DNA from: Bacteroidetes bacterium 43-16
GTDB lineage: Bacteria > Bacteroidota > Bacteroidia > Chitinophagales > Chitinophagaceae
Length of the DNA: 64,000 bases
Direction: 5' to 3'
Assembly: GCA_001897525.1 (NCBI GenBank)
Contig: MKTB01000003.1
Span: 1 to 64,000, forward strand
In this document: positions 46,232 to 55,110 of the stretch, piece by piece
Layout of the letters: every line of letters starts with the position of its first letter
How positions within the stretch are numbered: position 1 is the stretch's first letter
Program-made: the position numbers and the translations under genes
The notes under the pieces: generated by a model
What the model was told of the DNA's origin: nothing
What the model saw: only the letters and a program-made list of their open reading frames with translations
The model's database searches: none

Positions 46232-46732
46232 ATGAGCGAATTTAAAATAATTAAGGCCGGACCGGAACAGATAGAAGATATTATAAATATAGCACATGCC
46301 ACATGGCCTGAGGCCTATGCACAGATTCTTTCTGAAGTGCAATTGAATTATATGCTGGGTGAGTTTTACAATAAACCTTACCTCGCTCAAAGAATGGAGC
46401 AAGGCAATTTATTTTACCTGGTGCAACACAAGGAGGAGTTGCTGGGATTCATGGAGATTGAACTGGATGAAAAACCGGGCTACACCAAATTGCACAAGCT
46501 CTATGTACTCCCCAGGGCACAAGGCTTAAAGCTGGGTCGTTTATTGATGGAGGAAGCAATTGTTATCGCTAAACGGGCCGGACAGCAGGGAATTTTCCTC
46601 AATGTCAACCGCTATAATAAGGCGCAGCAATTTTATGAAAGACAGGGTTTTTCTGTTATTGAAACGGTAGATATAAACATTGGCAATGGCTTTTATATGA
46701 ATGATTTTATAATGCAGCTCAATTTTAAGTAA
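46232..46732 (+). CDS. GNAT family N-acetyltransferase
   Basis: LHKLYVLPRAQGLKLGRLLMEEAIVIAKRAGQQGIFLNVNRYNKAQQFYERQGF. Confidence 0.9.
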   Translation: MSEFKIIKAGPEQIEDIINIAHATWPEAYAQILSEVQLNYMLGEFYNKPYLAQRMEQGNLFYLVQHKEELLGFMEIELDEKPGYTKLHKLYVLPRAQGLKLGRLLMEEAIVIAKRAGQQGIFLNVNRYNKAQQFYERQGFSVIETVDINIGNGFYMNDFIMQLNFK

Positions 46733-46789
46733 CTTTGTAACGGCTTTTTGTGCATATTTTTATGTTCCAGGCCTAAAAAAATCAATCAT

Positions 46790-47401
46790 ATGCTCGTACA
46801 TCTTCATCCTGACAATCCACAAGAAAGAATTTTAAATCAAATTGCGGACCTGTTGCGCAAGGGAGGGGTGATCATCTACCCTACTGATACTATTTATGGT
46901 ATTGGTTGTGACATTCATAATGTACAGGCGATTGAACGTATTTGTAAGATCAAAAACATTCAACCGGCAAAAGCCCAGTTTTCTTTTATCTGCAAAGACC
47001 TGAGTGAGCTCAATGTTTATGCTGCGAATATCAGTAATCCTATATTCAGGTTCCTGAAGCGGAGCATACCTGGGCCTTATACTTTTATTTTAAATGCAAC
47101 CAAACTGGTGCCTAAGCTTTTAAAAACGAAAAAAGATACGGTAGGCATCCGTGTGCCGGACCATAAGATCTCTTTAGCAATTGCCCATGCTTTAGGCAAC
47201 CCGATCATGAGCACTTCTTTACCCCAGGAAAGTTTTGTGGAGTACTACACTGACCCGGAACTGATCCATGACCAGTTCGGACACCTGGTAGATATGGTCA
47301 TTGACGGGGGCATAGGGAATACGGAAGGCTCTACGGTCATCAGTCTCCTGCATGACGAGCCGGAACTGATCCGGCAGGGTGCCGGGGTATTTGAGCCTTA
47401 A
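46790..47401 (+). CDS. L-threonylcarbamoyladenylate synthase (Sua5/YciO/YrdC family)
   Basis: GGVIIYPTDTIYGIGCDIHN...PGPYTFIL...VGIRVPDH motifs. Confidence 0.92.
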   Translation: MLVHLHPDNPQERILNQIADLLRKGGVIIYPTDTIYGIGCDIHNVQAIERICKIKNIQPAKAQFSFICKDLSELNVYAANISNPIFRFLKRSIPGPYTFILNATKLVPKLLKTKKDTVGIRVPDHKISLAIAHALGNPIMSTSLPQESFVEYYTDPELIHDQFGHLVDMVIDGGIGNTEGSTVISLLHDEPELIRQGAGVFEP

Positions 47402-47473
47402 TCATAAATAAAGGGCCAGAACGCTTTAACCTGCAACACATTCATACATAGTTTTTCTTATTGAATTTATAAG

Positions 47474-48511
47474 ATGTCATCAAAAATCCAATTACAAATA
47501 AATCATACCCCGATAGAAGATTATAAGCACCAGGTACATCACCATTGTGAAAGTGGTGCTGTATCCAACCTGTTTTCCAGTTACGGACTACCTTTATCGG
47601 AGGAAATGGTTTTTGGAATAGGTGCAGGGCTTTATTTTGCCCATGTTACTTTTCTTAAGACACTGGGGGCACCAACTACAACGTTCCGCTTTTTCCCGGG
47701 ACAGGTATTTAAAATGGCGGCCAAAACTTTAGGGGTACAATGTACGGTACGCACCTATAAGGATGCAGAAAAAGGCATGAATGACCTGGATGCCCTGCTC
47801 GCAGAGCAGAAGCCGGCAGGCCTCTTCACCAATATGCTGCACCTGGCTTACCTGCCTGATATTTTCAAGTTTGAGTTCAGTGCTCATAATATTATTGTTT
47901 ATGGCAAAGAGGGCGATGATTACCTGATCAGTGATTCCATTATTGAATTCCCGGTTAAGATCAGCAGGGAGGCTTTAGCCAAAGCGCGCTTCGGTAAAGG
48001 ATTCCTGGGTTCTAAAGGCAGGATGTATCATGTCACGGACTTTAATCCAAAAGTATCTCTGGAAGAGGCCATACGCACGGGTATCCGGAAGATGTGCAAA
48101 CGGATGCTGCGCAAGGTGTATCCCTGGGGCGGCTTAAGGGGTATGCGCAGGCTGGCGAAGGGCATCAAAAAGTACCCGGAAAAATTCAGTACAGAGCAGG
48201 TGGCTTTTTACCTGACCAATATTGTGCGGATGCAGGAGATCGTGGGTACGGGAGGTTCAGGCTTCCGGCTTATCTATGCACGCTTTCTGCAGGAAGCGGC
48301 AACCCGTCTCAACAGTCCGGCACTTAATGAACTTGCCGGGGAGCTCAAATCGATTGCTATGGACTGGCGCAACTTTGCCCTGAAGGCAGGGAAGACGGCA
48401 AAAACCAAAGGTGAGGCCATGACTGCCGGCTGCGCGCAACTGAGTGATATGCTTTCGGACATTGCTGATAAAGAGGAGCAATTATATCTAAAGCTTTTAA
48501 AAACCGTTTAA
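47474..48511 (+). CDS. BtrH N-terminal domain / DUF4872-like protein
   Basis: HHHCESGAVSNLFSSYGLPLSEEMVFGIGAGLYFAH. Confidence 0.7.
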   Translation: MSSKIQLQINHTPIEDYKHQVHHHCESGAVSNLFSSYGLPLSEEMVFGIGAGLYFAHVTFLKTLGAPTTTFRFFPGQVFKMAAKTLGVQCTVRTYKDAEKGMNDLDALLAEQKPAGLFTNMLHLAYLPDIFKFEFSAHNIIVYGKEGDDYLISDSIIEFPVKISREALAKARFGKGFLGSKGRMYHVTDFNPKVSLEEAIRTGIRKMCKRMLRKVYPWGGLRGMRRLAKGIKKYPEKFSTEQVAFYLTNIVRMQEIVGTGGSGFRLIYARFLQEAATRLNSPALNELAGELKSIAMDWRNFALKAGKTAKTKGEAMTAGCAQLSDMLSDIADKEEQLYLKLLKTV

Positions 48512-48531
48512 GCCTACTCAATCAACGACTC

Positions 48532-48885
48532 ATGAAAACACCGATACCGGCAGATATGTTGATGTTCTTCATCATAAGAATGGACATCCCGATGATAGAA
48601 ACCATGCTCGATGAAACTGAATCTTATGTAGGCATGGATTATCCCTCTTTTATACAATTCCTGGAGCAAGGCTTTGCCCGGCACCAGGCCCTGGGAGACA
48701 GTACTGTACTGGCATTACAAGGTAAGTTCGGTCCGGACCAGAAAGCGGGCTATTCCTTTATGGGCAACAAAAGCTTCCAGCCTTTTGAACTGGTACTGAT
48801 CGCTGATGATCAGAAAATGGTCATTGATATGAATACGGATCCTTCATTCGTATTTGATGCAAATAGTTTTGTGATCCAGAAATAA
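48532..48885 (+). CDS. Hypothetical protein
   Basis: 117 aa ORF between BtrH-like and AlkB-like genes, same strand. Confidence 0.55.
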   Translation: MKTPIPADMLMFFIIRMDIPMIETMLDETESYVGMDYPSFIQFLEQGFARHQALGDSTVLALQGKFGPDQKAGYSFMGNKSFQPFELVLIADDQKMVIDMNTDPSFVFDANSFVIQK

Positions 48886-48898
48886 CCGTTTTTTTCCA

Positions 48899-50014
48899 AT
48901 GACAAAAAGAGGATTGCAATGGAGCGACATGAAGTATTTAATGGTATTATCGATACCGTTTGCCGTCTTCAGCTCTTTATATATTGATGGAATAGGCTCT
49001 TATATGGTGCCTATTATGAATTTTGTGGGCATTCCCTTACTGGATTACCTGTTCCCGGAGATCGGGAAAAATGAAACGGAGCAGGTCTATAATGAAAAGA
49101 AGGTCCATCCTTTTTTTGACTGGCTGCTGTACATCAATGTACCGCTTCAATATGCCTTATTATTTTATACTTTTTATATCCTTACCTATTCCGGTTTGCC
49201 GCTCTGGATATTGATCGGGAAGGTCATGAGCATGGGGATATGCTGTGCGGTACTGGGCATCAATACGGCTCATGAACTGGGCCATAGAAAGAACAAGACA
49301 GAGCGTTTTCTCGCAAAAGCGCTGTTGTTAAGTTCTATGTATATGCATTTCATCATTACGCATAACCGCTGGCACCATCATTATGTGGCCACTCCCCTGG
49401 ACCCGGCAACGGCCAAAAGGAGGGAAACGGTATTTCATTTTTTATTCCGTTCTATATTCGGCAATTATTTCCTCGCCTGGAGACTGGAACAGGAACGCTT
49501 GCGTAAACAGGGTTTATCCGCATTTTCGTTCAGGAATGAAATGCTGCGGTTTACGCTGATACAAACGGCTTTCCTGCTGCTCATTTATTTTATTTTTGAT
49601 CTGCAGTGCGTGTTCTGGTTCATATTGATGGCCGGTATCGGCATCACGGTCCTGGAAACCATCAATTACGTGGAGCATTATGGTCTTTCGAGGCAACAGG
49701 ATGCTACAGGTAAGTTTGAGAAGGTAAGGCCCTGGCACAGCTGGAACTCTGATCATATCCTGGGCAGGATCATGCTCCTGGAGCTCACCCGCCACTCTGA
49801 CCATCACTATAAAGCCTCCAGGAAATACCAGACACTGCGCTCTGTCACCAACAGCCCGCAGCTGATCCTGGGTTACCCGGGATCACTGGTGGTCGCCTGG
49901 CTCCCCCCTTTGTGGTTTAAGATCATGGATAAGCAGTTGAAAGATTGGGAGGCACAGGCAGACGGGATCAACCAGGATTACCAGTTTGACTATACCATTG
50001 AAGAAGCGGAATAA
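48899..50014 (+). CDS. AlkB-like alkane 1-monooxygenase / membrane fatty-acid hydroxylase family
   Basis: Histidine boxes HELGHRK, HNRWHHHYVATPLDPATA, NYVEHYGLSR, LTRHSDHHYKASRKYQTL. Confidence 0.85.
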   Translation: MTKRGLQWSDMKYLMVLSIPFAVFSSLYIDGIGSYMVPIMNFVGIPLLDYLFPEIGKNETEQVYNEKKVHPFFDWLLYINVPLQYALLFYTFYILTYSGLPLWILIGKVMSMGICCAVLGINTAHELGHRKNKTERFLAKALLLSSMYMHFIITHNRWHHHYVATPLDPATAKRRETVFHFLFRSIFGNYFLAWRLEQERLRKQGLSAFSFRNEMLRFTLIQTAFLLLIYFIFDLQCVFWFILMAGIGITVLETINYVEHYGLSRQQDATGKFEKVRPWHSWNSDHILGRIMLLELTRHSDHHYKASRKYQTLRSVTNSPQLILGYPGSLVVAWLPPLWFKIMDKQLKDWEAQADGINQDYQFDYTIEEAE

Positions 50015-50075
50015 TTACCGTTCCGTTTGCACAATAACCCATATATTATCCTCTTAATACCCTACGCTACATAAA

Positions 50076-51545
50076 ATGACCCCGGATATTAAAGTAAACA
50101 AATGGCTTTATCCTTGTTTATTTTTACTGATCATAGCTTACCCTGTCTTCGGTGTGCTGGACATACTGCCCATTCGCTTATGGGATGAATCGCGCCTGGC
50201 CATAAATGCTTATGAAATGGCCCGATCCAACAATTGGCTGGTGACCACTTATGAGGGTGCACCTGAAATGTGGAATACCAAACCGCCATTATTGATCTGG
50301 TTTCAGGCCCTTTTTATTAAAGTATTCGGTTTTGGTGCTTTAGCTTTAAGGTTACCGGTTGCAATTGCTGTTGGCCTTACTCTTTACTACCTGTTTTCTT
50401 TCCTGGCCAAAGGGGCTAAGAGTTATGCTTTAGGTTTTATTACTGTGCTTATTTTAGTCACCTGTACGGGCTATATGACTGAGCATGTCAGCAGGACCGG
50501 TGATTATGATGGCTTGCTCATCCTCTTCACTACGCTGTCTTGTTTATCCTTTTTCAGCTTTACCGAAAATGGGCGATACCGCTATTTATACTATTGCTTT
50601 ATCTTTTTGGCGCTTGGTGTACTTACCAAAAGTGTCGCCGGTTTGCTCTTTCTCCCGGCATTGCTGCTCTATGCCATTTTCCGTAAACAATTCATTTTTT
50701 TACTAAGATCGCGGCATCTATACCTTGGCCTGCTGCTATTTATTATTCCTGTTGCATTATATTATTTAGTAAGAGAGCAATATAATCCCGGGTATATCAA
50801 AGCGGTGCTGGAAAATGAGTTTGGCGGCAGGTATTTAGCAACGCTGGACCACCATAACAGTCCCTTTAGTTTTTACTATATACTTATTTATGAGCAGCAT
50901 TTCAGGTATTGGCTGCCCATAGCTTTGGCAGGCATTCCTGCAGGCATTTTTCATAAGCATCTTTTTATCCGCAGGCTCACCCTGTTTTCCCTGATCTGTA
51001 TTGTTTGTTTTAGCCTCGTCATTTCGTTTAGCCAGACTAAATTATTATGGTATGATGCTCCTATCTACCCTTTCCTGGCGATACTGGCTGCAATCCCTAT
51101 ATATACGCTTTATGAGTTCATCGCAGCAAGACTTTCTGACGGGCCAAAATGGCGAAAACTATTTGCTGTTGCGGGCCTCAGTTTGCTCTTTATCATCCCC
51201 TACTTTTCTACGGTATTCAAAATAGCAGCAGCGGCCGAACTCCCAGGCCAGGAAAGAACTTTTGCCATTTCACGATACCTCATAAAAGGGATAAAAGGCA
51301 AAGCGGCGCTTAATGGATATAAGGTGGTAGCCGATGAATACATTCCGCACATTATGGCTTATATCTATATAGCTGAGGAAAAAAAGATGAACGTGAAAAG
51401 AATTACACAGTTTCAATTGCAGCCCGGTGATACAGTGATTGTAGAAGAGGACCCGATCAAAATATTGATCAAGCAAAAGTTTGACTCAGAACTGCTGCAT
51501 AATGAGGACTGTGTTGAAATTTATCATTTGCTGCGCGTAAAATGA
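50076..51545 (+). CDS. ArnT-like / GT39-type membrane glycosyltransferase
   Basis: LWDESRLAINAYEMARSNNWLVTTYEGAPEMWNTKPPLLIW; multi-TM. Confidence 0.88.
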   Translation: MTPDIKVNKWLYPCLFLLIIAYPVFGVLDILPIRLWDESRLAINAYEMARSNNWLVTTYEGAPEMWNTKPPLLIWFQALFIKVFGFGALALRLPVAIAVGLTLYYLFSFLAKGAKSYALGFITVLILVTCTGYMTEHVSRTGDYDGLLILFTTLSCLSFFSFTENGRYRYLYYCFIFLALGVLTKSVAGLLFLPALLLYAIFRKQFIFLLRSRHLYLGLLLFIIPVALYYLVREQYNPGYIKAVLENEFGGRYLATLDHHNSPFSFYYILIYEQHFRYWLPIALAGIPAGIFHKHLFIRRLTLFSLICIVCFSLVISFSQTKLLWYDAPIYPFLAILAAIPIYTLYEFIAARLSDGPKWRKLFAVAGLSLLFIIPYFSTVFKIAAAAELPGQERTFAISRYLIKGIKGKAALNGYKVVADEYIPHIMAYIYIAEEKKMNVKRITQFQLQPGDTVIVEEDPIKILIKQKFDSELLHNEDCVEIYHLLRVK

Positions 51546-51585
51546 TGCTTAAATAGTTAATTTTGGACGGCATAGTATACAAAAC

Positions 51586-52536
51586 ATGAGAGATTCCATC
51601 CCCAGTCTGGCCATTGTCATTCCCTGCTATAATGAACAGGAAGTATTGCCGGAAACCAGTTCGCGGCTGATTGCCCTGATGCACGCTTTTGTCGGTGAAA
51701 ACATGGTACAGCCGGACTCTTATATCCTGCTGGTAGATGATGGCAGTAAAGACAATACCTGGTCTCAGATAGAGGCGCTGGCCTTAAAATACCCTGAGTT
51801 CAGGGGATTAAAATTGTCACGCAACTTCGGGCATCAGCATGCTTTGCTGGCCGGTCTGCACCAGGCTAATGATGTTACCATTACGGTATCTGTAGATGCC
51901 GACCTGCAGGATGACCTGGAGGCGATCCGGGAAATGATCCTCAAATATCAACAAGGAGCGGAAATAGTATATGGTGTGCGGGACGACCGGGGCAGCGACT
52001 CAGTATTCAAGCGCAATTCGGCCTTGTTATTTTACAAATTACTTTCCCGGATGGGTATAGAGTCGGTATATAATCATGCTGACTTCAGGCTCATGAGCCA
52101 GGTGGCTCTGGATGCCTTCCGGCAGTTTGGCGAAAGTAATATTTACCTCAGGGGCATGATCCCTATGCTGGGCTTCAGCTCTGATACGGTTTATTATAAA
52201 AGGGCCGAAAGGTTTGCCGGGACCAGTAAATATAATTTAAGAAAAATGTTTTCGCTTGCCTGGAACGGGGTGAGCAGCCTCAGCATCCAGCCGCTCCGCT
52301 TTGTGACTTTCTGCGGCTTTACCATTTTTAGCATCAGCATTTTACTGAGCCTGTATGCACTTTATTCTTACCTCTTTTTAGAAACGACCATGGGCTGGAC
52401 CTCTACGGTATTGCCTATTTATTTCTTAGGAGGCATACAGCTCCTGTGCATTGGTTTGCTGGGAGAGTATGTGGCCAAGATCTATAAAGAAGTGAAGCAG
52501 CGGCCTAAGTATATCATAGAGAAGATGCTGCGCTAA
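51586..52536 (+). CDS. Glycosyltransferase family 2 (DPM1/ArnC-like)
   Basis: VIPCYNEQEVLPETSSRL, LVDDGSKDNTW, VDADLQDDLE; C-terminal TM pair. Confidence 0.93.
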   Translation: MRDSIPSLAIVIPCYNEQEVLPETSSRLIALMHAFVGENMVQPDSYILLVDDGSKDNTWSQIEALALKYPEFRGLKLSRNFGHQHALLAGLHQANDVTITVSVDADLQDDLEAIREMILKYQQGAEIVYGVRDDRGSDSVFKRNSALLFYKLLSRMGIESVYNHADFRLMSQVALDAFRQFGESNIYLRGMIPMLGFSSDTVYYKRAERFAGTSKYNLRKMFSLAWNGVSSLSIQPLRFVTFCGFTIFSISILLSLYALYSYLFLETTMGWTSTVLPIYFLGGIQLLCIGLLGEYVAKIYKEVKQRPKYIIEKMLR

Positions 52537-52569
52537 TTTAATTCCGGCTCAACTGAATTTCATAAAAAA

Positions 52570-52614
52570 AGGCTGTCTTCTATGTTTGCATGGAGCAAAT
52601 GCAGGAGACAGCCT
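52570..52614. terminator. Bidirectional terminator between convergent genes
   Basis: AGGCTGTCT...AGACAGCCT flanked by A- and T-rich runs. Confidence 0.7.
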
Positions 52615-52621
52615 CTTTCTT

Positions 52622-53575
52622 TTATTTGATCAGTCCGATCTCTCTTAAACGCTGGGTCAGGAATTCACCGGCTGTGATGTCTTCATATAATTTAGGGTGC
52701 TCCGCATCAATACAATTATCCAGGCAGCTGAGGTCCATCTCGCTGATCGGGTGCATAAAGAAGGGAATGGAAAACCTGGGACTGCCCCATAACTCTCTAG
52801 GTGGATTAACGACCTGGTGAATGGTGGATTTCAGTTTATTATTGGTATGGCGGCTCAGCATATCACCTACATTGATCACCAGTTCGTCTTCTTCGGCAAT
52901 GGCATCGATCCATTCGCCTTCATGGTTTTGCACCTGCAATCCTTTGCCTTGTGCGCCCATAAGCAGGGTGATGAGGTTGATGTCTCCATGTGCGCCTGCA
53001 CGTACGGCACCTTTAGGTTCTTCCAGGATCGGCGGGTAGTGAATGGCCCTCAGGATTGAGTTTCCTTTCATGACTTTATGATCGAAGTAATTTTCATCCA
53101 GGCCCAGGAACAGGGCCAGTGCTCTCAATACATAGATACCTGTTTTTTCCAGCTGCTGGTAAGTTTCTTTTCCGGCTTCATCAAACTCCGGTATTTCCTG
53201 CACGGCTACATTATCGGGATAGCCGAATTGTTCTTTATCTGCGGCATCCAGGTATTGCCCGAAATGCCAGAACTCTTTCAGGTCGCCTTCTTTCTTGCCT
53301 TTGGCATGTTCTTTCCCGAAGGAAGTAAAGCCTCTCTGCCCTCCTATCCCGGGTACTTCATACTGCTCTTTCACGTCTGTAGGTAAAGCAAAAAATGCTT
53401 TTACGGAGGTATACAGTTTATTGACCAATTCGGGGGAAAGGAAGTGTCCTTTTAGGGCTACGAAGCCGATCTCTTCATAGGCCTTGCCTATTTCATGTAC
53501 AAATTTTTGTTTCCTGGCCGGATCTTCGGATAAGAAATCGCCCAGGTCTACGGATGGTATTCTTTTTATGGACAT
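52622..53575 (-). CDS. Isopenicillin N synthase-like 2OG-Fe(II) oxygenase
   Basis: AHGDINLITLLMGAQGKGLQVQNHEGEWIDA...NVGDMLSRHTNNKLKSTIHQVVNP. Confidence 0.93.
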   Translation of the reverse strand: MSIKRIPSVDLGDFLSEDPARKQKFVHEIGKAYEEIGFVALKGHFLSPELVNKLYTSVKAFFALPTDVKEQYEVPGIGGQRGFTSFGKEHAKGKKEGDLKEFWHFGQYLDAADKEQFGYPDNVAVQEIPEFDEAGKETYQQLEKTGIYVLRALALFLGLDENYFDHKVMKGNSILRAIHYPPILEEPKGAVRAGAHGDINLITLLMGAQGKGLQVQNHEGEWIDAIAEEDELVINVGDMLSRHTNNKLKSTIHQVVNPPRELWGSPRFSIPFFMHPISEMDLSCLDNCIDAEHPKLYEDITAGEFLTQRLREIGLIK

Positions 53576-53594
53576 AAATATGTTTTTTGATTGC

Positions 53595-54473
53595 TTAGTG
53601 TTTTACGATTTCTTTGACAATACCTCCCTGCGGCTCGCGTACGGTCTGGGTAAAGATAAAAGCCTTGGGATCTATCTCATGAACGATGTTTTTAAGTTTA
53701 CGCACTTCCAGGCGGGTCACTATAGTAAATATGATATCTACCTCATTGCTCACTTCAAAAGTCTCTTTCATAAACCCACGCTCTCCTTTGTAAACGGTAA
53801 TACCCCGGTTCAGCACCATTACAAGGGCTTTTTTGATGGCATCACTGTTCCCGGAAACGATGGTCACTCCGGTATATGCTTCTATACCTTCGATCACGTA
53901 TTTTGTGGTCTGTCCGGCGATGATGTAGGTCAGTATGGCATAGAGTGCTGTTTCAATTTTCATAAATGCAGCAGCGATCACAAAGATGATCATGTTCATC
54001 CCGAGAATGATCTCGGTGATGCTGAAACTGCTTTTCTTAAAGGTCAGGAGGGCCACGACTTCCATCCCATCAAAGGTTCCGCCTCCGCGCATGGAAAGCC
54101 CGATACCAATCCCCAGGAAGAAGCCTCCGAACATGGCCACGAGCAATTTATCATGGGTCAGCTCGGGGAAGGGGATGAAGTACATGGTGAGGGCAATCAA
54201 TATAACGGTAAGGCTGCTGCGGATGGCGAAGTGCCGGCCTACTTTAAAGTAGGACAATATAATAAAAGGAATATTGAGCAGGATGAGTAAGAGTCCCAGG
54301 TTCCAGCCCTTCACTTCAAACAGTAAGAGGGAAAGACCGGTAACGCCGCCATCCAGGAAGTGATTGGGCACCAGGAAGCTTTTAAGGGCAAAACTGGCCG
54401 ACAATACGCCTAAAATAAGGTAAATGACATCTGATGCGGTAAACAGAGGGCCGTGATGTTTGGCTGAAGACAT
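53595..54473 (-). CDS. YitT family membrane protein (DUF2179 C-terminus)
   Basis: FLVPNHFLDGGVTGLSLLL...GGTFDGMEVVALL; C-terminal DUF2179-like. Confidence 0.9.
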   Translation of the reverse strand: MSSAKHHGPLFTASDVIYLILGVLSASFALKSFLVPNHFLDGGVTGLSLLLFEVKGWNLGLLLILLNIPFIILSYFKVGRHFAIRSSLTVILIALTMYFIPFPELTHDKLLVAMFGGFFLGIGIGLSMRGGGTFDGMEVVALLTFKKSSFSITEIILGMNMIIFVIAAAFMKIETALYAILTYIIAGQTTKYVIEGIEAYTGVTIVSGNSDAIKKALVMVLNRGITVYKGERGFMKETFEVSNEVDIIFTIVTRLEVRKLKNIVHEIDPKAFIFTQTVREPQGGIVKEIVKH

Positions 54474-54481
54474 AATGCGTT

Positions 54482-55063
54482 TTATTGTGCTAATTTAGTT
54501 TTAATGATATCCAGGTTCTCCTGTTTTTTTGCATTACGGTTGCTGATCGCCGTCCGGGTATGGTAAACATGACTTTCCAGGAAGCGCTCCTGCAACAGGT
54601 TCCAATCCCTTTCGTTGGTAATGATGCCGAACATGGCCAGTTCATCATACAGCTTATCGCCTATGGTAAAGAAGTCGTCTCTGCCCAGATAGTCCAGGTC
54701 TGCATCTGCGAGTATCTGCTCCAGGTGATTCTGTGGTGCCTGCGGAATTTTTGTGGCCATGATCATTCCTTTGATCTGGTCGATCTGAGCCTGGTCATAT
54801 CCAAACTGGGGCAGGTATTCTGCTGCCACTTCACAGGATTTTTGTTCATGGTCTTTGGCCCCGAAGAGGAAGCCACTGTCATGAAAAAGTGCTGCGGTCT
54901 TAAGCAAGACCAGGTCTTCGCCGGAAATGCCTTCGCCGGTGGCTATTTGTTCTGTCGCATCGATCACGTCCAGTACGTGTGATACGCTATGATAGGAAAG
55001 GTGCTTGGGTAGTTCTTCCCGCAACTTTTGTAAGATAACTTTGTTGATAGCCTGGTAATCCAT
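54482..55063 (-). CDS. HD domain-containing protein
   Basis: YHSVSHVLDV...AALFHDSGFLFGAKDHE...ADADLDYLG. Confidence 0.85.
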   Translation of the reverse strand: MDYQAINKVILQKLREELPKHLSYHSVSHVLDVIDATEQIATGEGISGEDLVLLKTAALFHDSGFLFGAKDHEQKSCEVAAEYLPQFGYDQAQIDQIKGMIMATKIPQAPQNHLEQILADADLDYLGRDDFFTIGDKLYDELAMFGIITNERDWNLLQERFLESHVYHTRTAISNRNAKKQENLDIIKTKLAQ

Positions 55064-55110
55064 AGTCCAAAATAAATTAAAATTTAGGAATCTTGCCGCG
55101 TATTTGCCGC

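Noticed and set aside
53484-54290. 268 aa plus-strand ORF opposite the YitT gene
   Set aside because: Antisense to a confidently identified YitT/DUF2179 gene; low-complexity His/Asp-rich translation.
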